41,528 nt of DNA. Origin: Bdellovibrionaceae bacterium UBA2316 (GTDB lineage: Bacteria > Bdellovibrionota > Bdellovibrionia > Bdellovibrionales > Bdellovibrionaceae). Below the pieces are notes generated by a model. The model made no database searches, was not told where the DNA came from, and saw nothing but the letters and a program-made list of their open reading frames with translations. The stretch spans positions 1 through 41,528 of the forward strand of contig DDVI01000041.1 of assembly GCA_002345205.1 (NCBI GenBank), in the 5' to 3' direction. The first letter of the stretch is position 1; every line of letters begins with the position of its first letter. Made by a program: the position numbers and the translations under genes. Of this stretch, positions 15,535 to 22,662 are shown piece by piece.

Positions 15535-16353
15535 CTAGCGGTTATACTTTTCTTTGATTTTTAAAAGTTCTTTAAAGATGCGGACGACTTCTTTGGCGAT
15601 TTTTACTTTCGAACCGGGAACATCCACCCACTCGATTAAGGGGTACTCGGTGATATTAATTTCACCTACTCGGAGCATGATTTCGATATCAAAAATCCAA
15701 GCACTGATAAAAGGTTCGCCAAATGCTTTTTCAGACATATAACGGCTCATTAATTTAGCGCCACATTGGCTATCATAACTGCCGATTTTCAATAGCAGAT
15801 ACGCCACCGTCGCGAATGCGCGTCCCAAGTAGTGACGTAAAGGACTGCGGGTGATATGGCTGCCCATGCGCAAAATGCGACTGCCAAAAATGACTTCCTT
15901 GCGTGGGTAAAAAAGTTCGCGGAAGCGGATCATGTTATGAATTTCAAAAAGTGGTGTTGCTAAATCAGCGTCCCAGTATCCATACCAATCATACAAAGTC
16001 GGGATTGTATTACCATCAGTTTCAATTGGTGCGCGTTTTTGAAAATCAACAGCGACGGTATTTGACGTGGAAATTTTAGGTGGAATATGTTTTTTCGACC
16101 AGTGGTAGGCATTGCGGATAGCCCCAGCTTTACCCGTATTTTGCGGGTTATCGAATACAAACCAGTTAGTTCCAAGATCATGTTTCGCAATAAAATTACG
16201 AATCAATTGTGATGTGGCATCTTTTGATCCATCATTTGCAAATAGAAAATCGATTGTCTTAGTTTCTAATTGGTCGTGGTACGTTTTAAATGCGTCTAAA
16301 TTAATTCGGGATTCTTCGTTGTAGCAGGGGATGATGATCAGTGTGTGGCTCAT
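15535..16353 (-). CDS. GT2 glycosyltransferase, polyprenyl-phosphate sugar synthase type
   Basis: A 272-residue family 2 glycosyltransferase most like the DPM1/ALG5 group, which transfers a sugar from a nucleotide donor to polyprenyl phosphate. Visible are IIIPCYNEESRI at the N-terminus, FANDGSKDATSQ (40-51), NTGKAGAIRNA (donor loop, about 93-103), the metal motif YWDADLATP, FGSRILRMG, and SQCGAKLMSR, which in this group precedes a membrane-facing helix. There is no C-terminal membrane span. The gene lies upstream of nothing on its own strand until 14653 and downstream of the DUF6056-like membrane protein gene, so a donor-synthase plus GT-C acceptor pair is plausible. It marks the left end of the polysaccharide locus. 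Confidence 0.8.
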   Translation of the reverse strand: MSHTLIIIPCYNEESRINLDAFKTYHDQLETKTIDFLFANDGSKDATSQLIRNFIAKHDLGTNWFVFDNPQNTGKAGAIRNAYHWSKKHIPPKISTSNTVAVDFQKRAPIETDGNTIPTLYDWYGYWDADLATPLFEIHNMIRFRELFYPRKEVIFGSRILRMGSHITRSPLRHYLGRAFATVAYLLLKIGSYDSQCGAKLMSRYMSEKAFGEPFISAWIFDIEIMLRVGEINITEYPLIEWVDVPGSKVKIAKEVVRIFKELLKIKEKYNR

Positions 16354-16548
16354 AGTTTATGACGCAAGTATTGATTAGTTGGGCATAATAATCAAAGAAA
16401 ATGTGTGTTTTAGATTGAAGCGCTCAATACACTTTAGTTTAGATTGCACTCAGTTAACTCGAGCATTTTGACGAAACTTTGACATAGTTTGGGGTAATTA
16501 CCTAGATTCTGTTTTTTCAACGCCGATGTATAGAATTAATTACTAGGA

Positions 16549-17988
16549 TTAGTCTATGTCTTCGTAGTCTTTGCTTAAAGCGACGCTTTTGAGCTTGTGG
16601 AATTCGGCAAAGATTATATTTCTGTAGTCACTAGGATTGGTTTTTATATCTTCGTAAAAGAAAGTAGTGGGAAAATAAGCTAGTGGCGGTATAACAACAT
16701 CCTTACCTTGGCCAGAGGCAACTAAAAGCTCACGACTTTTGAGTGAATTCGTATACTTCGCTAAATGAATCAAATCTTTCCACGCATAAAAATTATTAAA
16801 TAAAAAAAGCGTAGAAATGGAAAATAATATCGTCCCTTTTTTTCTAGAGAAATGACTTGAGAGTCTGTCCATAAATCTCAGTTTGTGAGCTGAAATTAAG
16901 ATTAAAAATAGGCTATAGATCAGAAACATTAAATACGTGTTATTTAAAACTCGATGCGGTGGCAAACTTCCCATTACCCAAACAGAAGGAACAAACGTGA
17001 GTCCAAAAAGTCCTAAACCAAAAAGATAAAATAGATTTCTATTTCTTTTTACTTTCAAAGACTCGTCGAGCGATGCGTTGATGGATTTCAGAGTCGGAAA
17101 CGAAATTAAAATAAATAACAAAAAGCTAAAACTTAAGTAACGTGCAAAGGTTTCTAAAGTGAGACCCGCAGGCTTATACAGCATTTTTAGTATACTGTGC
17201 CCATCAGTAAGATTTTTCGCTCTAACAGAGTTTCCTGGCGCAAAATACAAAAATGCGAAACCGACTAAAGCAACGAATAGAGGAACAAACAAAACTTTTT
17301 CCCAACGATCGGACACCAATTTGTGATAAAAAACTACGAAGCCAAGTATAAAAAGCCACTGGATAGCTAAGGTTTCATTCGATCCACAGACGATGACACT
17401 TGTTAATGAAACAAATACTACTGACAAGGGCCGCATTTTTCCTTTCGGTAGTCTAAGTCCTCTTATATAAAGCCCTGCAGAAATTAAAATAAAACACAAA
17501 GGAAGAAGGTGAGAGGACGTTCCGGCGAACCAGTAAAATGTGTCGGTCACTCTCGGCATTTTATGGAGGAATAAAGCCAAAATAACCATAGTTAAGCTAA
17601 GGGCGATGCGTGAGTGGGAAGAATCTTCCGTATTTAGCTTAAAGCTTTTGGTTAAAACGTAGCATAAGAAAAACAAAGAAAAGAAAAAAAACAAAGAAAT
17701 ACTCAAGATCATTGGAGGGTAGAAACCGGTATCGCTTGTTAAAGAAAATGGATTTGTTGCCATCATCAAATTTGAAAAATATCGTCCCGTCCACGTCGAG
17801 TAGTGGTCGATCATGAACTCCCATGTCGTTTTGTTTTGAGCATATTGATGATAGAAGATGTCATCAGAGACCGGAGCTGTATAAAAAAAGAAAATAATAA
17901 AAGGAACAAGAGAAGCGCAACAGACCCAAAACACAATCTTAGGTATATGAGTAGAGTCTGCCTTTGAAAATCTAGAACTTTGGATCAC
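16549..17988 (-). CDS. DUF6056-like multispan membrane protein, possible GT-C transferase
   Basis: A 479-residue protein with about 11 hydrophobic spans. The first periplasmic loop holds APVSDDIFYHQYA and WTGRYFSNLMMAT, the arrangement (acidic pair after span 1, then a W-x-GR motif) seen in DUF6056 and other GT-C-fold glycosyltransferases that use lipid-linked sugars. The soluble tail is short. The start is a GTG at 17988, which overlaps the end of rfbC by 17 bases and has no strong ribosome site, so translation may be coupled. It is the last gene of the rfbB-rfbA-rfbC unit. A polymerase (Wzy-like) role cannot be excluded. Confidence 0.55.
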   Translation of the reverse strand: MIQSSRFSKADSTHIPKIVFWVCCASLVPFIIFFFYTAPVSDDIFYHQYAQNKTTWEFMIDHYSTWTGRYFSNLMMATNPFSLTSDTGFYPPMILSISLFFFFSLFFLCYVLTKSFKLNTEDSSHSRIALSLTMVILALFLHKMPRVTDTFYWFAGTSSHLLPLCFILISAGLYIRGLRLPKGKMRPLSVVFVSLTSVIVCGSNETLAIQWLFILGFVVFYHKLVSDRWEKVLFVPLFVALVGFAFLYFAPGNSVRAKNLTDGHSILKMLYKPAGLTLETFARYLSFSFLLFILISFPTLKSINASLDESLKVKRNRNLFYLFGLGLFGLTFVPSVWVMGSLPPHRVLNNTYLMFLIYSLFLILISAHKLRFMDRLSSHFSRKKGTILFSISTLFLFNNFYAWKDLIHLAKYTNSLKSRELLVASGQGKDVVIPPLAYFPTTFFYEDIKTNPSDYRNIIFAEFHKLKSVALSKDYEDID

Positions 17989-18520
17989 TGTCGTAATCTT
18001 TAAATGATTTATTCACAGCATCTTTTGGGCTTAATTCTGGATCCATATAAGGCCAGTCGATTTTTAAAGTAGGGTCATTCCAAGCAATTCCGGATTCGCC
18101 TTTGCCGTTCCAGTAATTGTCAACTTTGTACATAACGTCTGTTTCTTGATCACCAAGAACGCAGAATCCATGCGCAAATCCCGCAGGAATCCAAAACCAT
18201 TGAGGCTCGGTGTCTTTTAGAATTACGCTTACATGCTGACCATAGGTTGGAGAATTTTTGCGGATATCGACGGCAACATCAAAGATTGAGCCACGAGTTA
18301 CAGTAACTAATTTCCCCTGTGGTTGATCCCATTGGTAGTGCAAGCCACGTAGGACCTTTGCTGTTGAACGGGAAAAGTTGTCTTGCACAAAACCTTTCAG
18401 TCCAAACTCTTTAGCAAACGGATCCATTTTAAAGCGTTCACAAAAAAAGCCACGCTCATCGCCAAATTTCTTTAGAGTTATTAACTTCAGACCCGATAAT
18501 TTAAATTCTTTAACGTCCAC
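17972..18520 (-). CDS. rfbC: dTDP-4-dehydrorhamnose 3,5-epimerase
   Basis: A 182-residue cupin epimerase, step three of dTDP-L-rhamnose synthesis. Motifs: DERGFFCERF (21-30), QDNFSRS, the catalytic histidine in LRGLHYQ (His61), GSIFDVAVDIRKNSPTYG, and PAGFAHGFCVL, followed by YKVDNYW with the partner tyrosine. The length matches RmlC/RfbC. The start is GTG (18520), three bases after rfbA. Together with rfbA, rfbB and rfbD the full pathway is present. Confidence 0.95.
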   Translation of the reverse strand: MDVKEFKLSGLKLITLKKFGDERGFFCERFKMDPFAKEFGLKGFVQDNFSRSTAKVLRGLHYQWDQPQGKLVTVTRGSIFDVAVDIRKNSPTYGQHVSVILKDTEPQWFWIPAGFAHGFCVLGDQETDVMYKVDNYWNGKGESGIAWNDPTLKIDWPYMDPELSPKDAVNKSFKDYDSDPKF

Positions 18521-18523
18521 AGA

Positions 18524-19402
18524 TCACCATTTGCCGTAGTTTTGTGCAATTTTTCTAAGATAGTTGCCGTAGCCACTGTTAGGCGCTTTTTCAGCAATCG
18601 CTGTAAACTGCGTTTCTGTAATGAAACCTTTGAATAATGCGACTTCTTCAAGACATGCGATTTTAAGGCCCTGTCTTTCTTCAATTGTTTGAACGAAAAT
18701 AGAACTGCTTAGCAATGATTCGTGAGTTCCTGTGTCAAGCCAAGCTACGCCACGACCAAATTTTTCAACTTTTAAAGAACCTTCAGCAAGATACAGTTTA
18801 TTTAAATCTGTGATCTCTAGTTCACCACGAGACGAAGGTTTAAGTGTCTTTACTTTTTGAGTTACCGTTGAATCGTAGAAGTATAATCCAGTGACAGCCC
18901 AATTTGATTTTGGAGTTTTTGGTTTTTCTTCGATTGATAAGGCTTTGCCTGTCTTATCGAAATCAACCACACCGTAACGTTCAGGATCGTGGACGTGGTA
19001 CGCAAATACAACGCTGCCTTTAGACAGATTTTTAGCCGTTTCGAGTTGTACGGTAATATCATGTCCGTAGAATAGGTTATCACCTAAAATCAAACAAGCC
19101 GGAGAACCCGCTAAAAATTCTTCGCCTAAAACAAAGGCCTGTGCGATACCATCAGGTTTATGTTGTACTTTGTATTTTAAAGTAATTCCAATTTGAGAAC
19201 CATCACCAAGTAGTTCTTCGATTAAAGGAAGATCGCGCGGTGTAGAGATAATTAGAATTTCTTTAATACCAGCTAACATCAATGTTGATAAAGGGTAATA
19301 GATTGTTGGTTTGTCATAAACTGGAAGAAGTTGTTTTGAAACAGATTTAGTCGTTGGCCACAAACGAGTGCCGCTGCCGCCAGCTAGAATAATACCCTTC
19401 AT
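18524..19402 (-). CDS. rfbA: Glucose-1-phosphate thymidylyltransferase
   Basis: A 292-residue nucleotidyltransferase, first step of dTDP-L-rhamnose synthesis (glucose-1-phosphate plus dTTP gives dTDP-glucose). Seen are GIILAGGSGTRLWP (3-16), KQLLPVYDKPTIYYPLSTLM, LGDNLFYG, EEKP, WAVTGLYFYD and WLDTGTHESLL, all hallmarks of RmlA. The C-terminal QTIEERQGLKIACLEE is also typical. The length equals that of characterised enzymes, which are regulated allosterically by dTDP-rhamnose. Between rfbB (17 bases) and rfbC (3 bases) in one minus-strand operon; AGGAGA precedes the ATG. Confidence 0.96.
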   Translation of the reverse strand: MKGIILAGGSGTRLWPTTKSVSKQLLPVYDKPTIYYPLSTLMLAGIKEILIISTPRDLPLIEELLGDGSQIGITLKYKVQHKPDGIAQAFVLGEEFLAGSPACLILGDNLFYGHDITVQLETAKNLSKGSVVFAYHVHDPERYGVVDFDKTGKALSIEEKPKTPKSNWAVTGLYFYDSTVTQKVKTLKPSSRGELEITDLNKLYLAEGSLKVEKFGRGVAWLDTGTHESLLSSSIFVQTIEERQGLKIACLEEVALFKGFITETQFTAIAEKAPNSGYGNYLRKIAQNYGKW

Positions 19403-19419
19403 AGTAGAGTCTCCTTAAA

Positions 19420-20451
19420 TTACTTTTTCGGTTTTGATTTAACTTGATCAACCCAACCTAAATTGTCTAGGTACCACAATACGGTAGCTTTTAGACCGTC
19501 TTCGAATTGTTTGTACTGGCGGTTGAAGCCAAGTTCTCTTTGTGCCTTTGTATCATCAATGGCATAGCGCCAGTCATGGCCCGCGCGATCTTGTACGAAC
19601 GAGATTTGCTCTTTGTATGATTTCTTATCACTACGAGGACGAACTTCATCCAAGATCGTGCAGATTGTATTTACAACTTGTAGATTGTTGCGTTCAGAGT
19701 TTCCACCAAAGCAATACGTTTCTCCTGGAGTTCCTTTAGTTAAGGCTAGCAGAACGCCGCGGCTGTGGTCTTCAACGTGGATCCAATCACGTACGTTGCC
19801 GCCATTACCGTAAACTGGTAATTTTTCGCCCGCTAAACATTTTGTGATCATTACAGGAATTAATTTCTCTGGGAATTGACGAGGACCGTAGTTGTTCGAA
19901 CAATTAGTTGTAACAGTAGGCATATGGTACGTATGGAACCAAGCGCGTGCTAGATGATCCGACGCTGCTTTGGAAGCCGAGTACGGAGAGTTTGGTTGAT
20001 ACGGCAGCTGTTCATGGAATTTACCAGTGTCGCCAAGGGATCCGTAAACTTCATCAGTAGACACTTGAACGTAGCGGAAGTTTGTTTTCTTTGCGCCATC
20101 TAGTTTTTGCCAGTACGAACGACTCGCCTCTAGCAAAGCGAACGTACCCATGATGTTAGTTTCTATAAATGCACGAGGACCCGAGATCGAATTGTCAACA
20201 TGGCTTTCTGCTGCAAAATTAACAACCGCATCGATATTATATTTTTGAAAAATCGCTAAGCTGTCATCAAAGCTTTTGATATCTGATTTAACAAAATCAA
20301 CTTTTCCCGGTTTTAAAATGCTATCGATATTTTCCATGTGACCAGCATAGGTCAATGCATCCAAAATAACGATATCGTGTCCAGCTTGAATCGCTTCACG
20401 AGCAAAGGCACTGCCGATAAATCCAGCGGCTCCGGTAACAACTAGGCGCAT
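19420..20451 (-). CDS. rfbB: dTDP-glucose 4,6-dehydratase
   Basis: A 343-residue SDR enzyme, second step of the rhamnose pathway. The NAD site is GAAGFIGS (7-14), the substrate motif is NFAAESHVDNSI (78-89), the dehydratase signature STDEVYG (131-137) holds the Asp-Glu pair, and the catalytic YSASK is at 157-161. NNYGPRQFPEKLIP and GNVRDWIHVEDH follow as in all RfbB proteins. GGAGG lies six bases before the ATG. It heads the minus-strand unit and is divergent from rfbD. Confidence 0.96.
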   Translation of the reverse strand: MRLVVTGAAGFIGSAFAREAIQAGHDIVILDALTYAGHMENIDSILKPGKVDFVKSDIKSFDDSLAIFQKYNIDAVVNFAAESHVDNSISGPRAFIETNIMGTFALLEASRSYWQKLDGAKKTNFRYVQVSTDEVYGSLGDTGKFHEQLPYQPNSPYSASKAASDHLARAWFHTYHMPTVTTNCSNNYGPRQFPEKLIPVMITKCLAGEKLPVYGNGGNVRDWIHVEDHSRGVLLALTKGTPGETYCFGGNSERNNLQVVNTICTILDEVRPRSDKKSYKEQISFVQDRAGHDWRYAIDDTKAQRELGFNRQYKQFEDGLKATVLWYLDNLGWVDQVKSKPKK

Positions 20452-20527
20452 AAAAATCCTCCGAAAGAATCTTCGTAATATGGCTGAAGGTGAAGGCTAA
20501 ATCAAGGGAAAATCCGGGCGCTTAGCC

Positions 20528-20548
20528 ATAGGCCACCGCCTATTTTTT
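20528..20548 (+). terminator. Terminator-like hairpin in the rfbD upstream region
   Basis: ATAGGC (20528-20533) pairs with GCCTAT (20538-20543) around CACC and runs into six Ts. On the plus strand it lies 67 bases before rfbD, with a divergent gene on the other side. It could be an attenuator in a long rfbD leader or a barrier to stray transcription. The stem is only 6 bp. Confidence 0.4.
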
Positions 20549-20614
20549 CAAGTTGATTGCGCAGGGAAAACGAGCTCAAATAAGGGACTTAAAGTAAACC
20601 TCAGAGGTAATCTC

Positions 20615-21481
20615 ATGATTCTGGTTTTTGGCAAAAATGGACAGGTGGCGCAAGCTCTTCAGGCGGATTTAAAGGGGACCGAAGCAGAATTTCTTTCCAG
20701 CGAGCAGGCTAACTTTATGGATTCATCAAGTATAGTAAAAATATTGCAGGATAAAAAGCCTAACTTAGTCATTAATGCCTCGGCGTACACTTTGGTAGAT
20801 AAGGCCGAAACGGATCGTGAAGCAGCTCATCAAATCAATGCTCTTACTGTGGGTGAAATAGCACAATGGTGTTCTAAATCTAATGTGCCTCTTATTCATT
20901 TTTCTACAGATTATGTTTTTGACGGGGGTGGTACAGAGGCTATTACGGAGGCTCAAACAACTAATCCTGTAAATTACTACGGTCAGACTAAATTAGATGG
21001 TGAAAAGCTGGTAGAAAAAGCCGGTGGCCAATACTACATTTTCCGCGTGTCTTGGGTGTACGCTCCATGGGGTAAAAACTTTCCGAAAACAATTCTTAGG
21101 CTGGCTTTAGAACGTGAAGAGATTTCTATTGTAAATGATCAATTTGGATCGCCAACGGATGCGCGTGAGATTAGTGCTTTCGTAAAATTGATCATCGACC
21201 CAACGGCGAAAAAAGTGATGTTAGATCCAGGTATTTATCACTTGAGCTTTAAGCCATTTATGACTTGGTACGATCTAGCCAATTTGACGATTCAAGAAGC
21301 TAAAAATAGCGGAACAGAACTTAAAGTTAAAACGGTAAATGCCATTACGGCAGATAAATTTCCGACACCAGCAAAACGACCATTTAATTCGCGTTTAAAA
21401 ACTCTGTATCCTTTGGTGCAAAGCTATGTCGACAAAGTTAAAACTATGGCCAAAGAAAAAGGCTGGGGTTATTTAAGCTAA
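20615..21481 (+). CDS. rfbD: dTDP-4-dehydrorhamnose reductase
   Basis: A 288-residue SDR enzyme making dTDP-L-rhamnose. Motifs: FGKNGQVAQAL (5-15), NASAYTLVDKAE (54-65), the STDYVFDG run (97-104), catalytic YGQTKLDGE with Tyr122 and Lys126, FRVSWVYAPWGKNF, and a C-terminal RPFNSRL. AGAGG precedes the ATG. It is alone on the plus strand, split from rfbBAC by a divergent 163-base region; its stop overlaps the convergent acyltransferase end by four bases. Confidence 0.94.
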   Translation: MILVFGKNGQVAQALQADLKGTEAEFLSSEQANFMDSSSIVKILQDKKPNLVINASAYTLVDKAETDREAAHQINALTVGEIAQWCSKSNVPLIHFSTDYVFDGGGTEAITEAQTTNPVNYYGQTKLDGEKLVEKAGGQYYIFRVSWVYAPWGKNFPKTILRLALEREEISIVNDQFGSPTDAREISAFVKLIIDPTAKKVMLDPGIYHLSFKPFMTWYDLANLTIQEAKNSGTELKVKTVNAITADKFPTPAKRPFNSRLKTLYPLVQSYVDKVKTMAKEKGWGYLS

Positions 21482-22659
21482 GCTGGTTTTCTGCTTTTCA
21501 TAAACGGATACTCGACGTATTTATAGGAAATCAAAGACGCGATCAGTATCACGACCCCAATCAAATACGTATAAAACCAAAAGGAAACGGGCGATAGTTC
21601 AGTGACCTTTTGGTATTTGTTAAGTGTGTGAAAGCCAACATAGAGACCGATTCCATGCAGTAGATATACACTGTAACTGATGTGTCCAAGGATCTGGAAT
21701 CCCTTCCAGTGAAAAAAATGTTTTTCGGACGTGTCGAGTACTACCGATATGAAAAATACAAATAGAAAGCACGAACCCAGCAGGCCATACGCCGGAATTT
21801 GATCGACAAAAAGATAGGTAGCTACCGACACAACACCGAGTACCCGCATCGGTTTTGTTGAAACATAAGACTTCAAAGTGCTATGGTTTAGAAAGCTGGC
21901 AAAAATTCCGAAATTGAAACCGAGAATTAGGAAGTAATAAACGTCTTTAAAGATCTGATACAGTTGCGAAGTCTGATGAAGGTTATCTAAAACGCGTTTG
22001 AATAATTCAAGCCCCAACATTAAAAGAAGATATTTTTTAAGAGTTGAAAAACGACGTAAAAACCCAAAGAGTAGATAGAAAATCCATTCGAAATACAGCG
22101 ACCAGGCGACCGCGGCATTGATATAAATGGTTGAAGCAAAATTATTAATGGGGCGAAATTCACTGAAGGGAAAACCAAATGCAATCCAAGTTAGCAATGA
22201 CTGAATCAGCGACGTAGGCTCGGTCTTTACTTCCCAATTGGACAGATAAAAAATAATAAAAAGGATCAAAACAAACGACATGTAGTAGGCCGGCATCAAA
22301 CGTCGGCTTCGTTTTTTTATGAACTCTAAAAAGTTAAATGGTTTGCTAGTGCTAAGAACTTGATTCCAAAACAAAAAACCTGTCATGAAAAAGAATAGTA
22401 ACACCGGCCCTGGGCCCAATTTATTGTAAAATGCAGATGGTGGGGCTTTCCATTGGTCGGTTTCAAAAAAATAAAAAGTGATGATGGCGTGATGGAAAAA
22501 AACAGTGGGTGCCAGCAGACCCCGGAGGCCTTCAAGTTTTCGATTACGATTTTTGTCGGTAAACCAGGACGCGTGTGTCAGCTTGTTTAAAATCGGATAG
22601 GTTAAAATGATGAGAAGTATGAAGAAGAAAAAATAGAATACGGGATGAATATAATCCAC
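21478..22659 (-). CDS. Acyltransferase family 3 (OafA-like) membrane O-acyltransferase
   Basis: A 393-residue membrane protein of the acyltransferase_3 family, which O-acetylates surface sugars. The family start NRKLEGLRGLLAPTVFFHHA (38-57) holds the conserved Arg and the His pair; about ten spans follow. LGHISYSVYLLHGIGLYVG near the end is the other family hallmark, and the last span ends in KYVEYPFMKSRKP. The start is a GTG at 22659, three bases after the fusion flippase gene, with a weak ribosome site, so coupling is likely. It probably acetylates the rhamnose-containing glycan; acetyl as the group is assumed from the family. Confidence 0.85.
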   Translation of the reverse strand: MDYIHPVFYFFFFILLIILTYPILNKLTHASWFTDKNRNRKLEGLRGLLAPTVFFHHAIITFYFFETDQWKAPPSAFYNKLGPGPVLLFFFMTGFLFWNQVLSTSKPFNFLEFIKKRSRRLMPAYYMSFVLILFIIFYLSNWEVKTEPTSLIQSLLTWIAFGFPFSEFRPINNFASTIYINAAVAWSLYFEWIFYLLFGFLRRFSTLKKYLLLMLGLELFKRVLDNLHQTSQLYQIFKDVYYFLILGFNFGIFASFLNHSTLKSYVSTKPMRVLGVVSVATYLFVDQIPAYGLLGSCFLFVFFISVVLDTSEKHFFHWKGFQILGHISYSVYLLHGIGLYVGFHTLNKYQKVTELSPVSFWFYTYLIGVVILIASLISYKYVEYPFMKSRKPA

Positions 22660-22662
22660 GTT

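Noticed and set aside
16467..16483. TTTGAC-GAAAC-TTTGAC direct repeat, also containing a TTGACA that looks like a plus-strand -35 box
   Set aside because: No plus-strand gene follows, and it lies 114 bases from the minus-strand GT2 start; kept only as a remark under the Pho-box finding.
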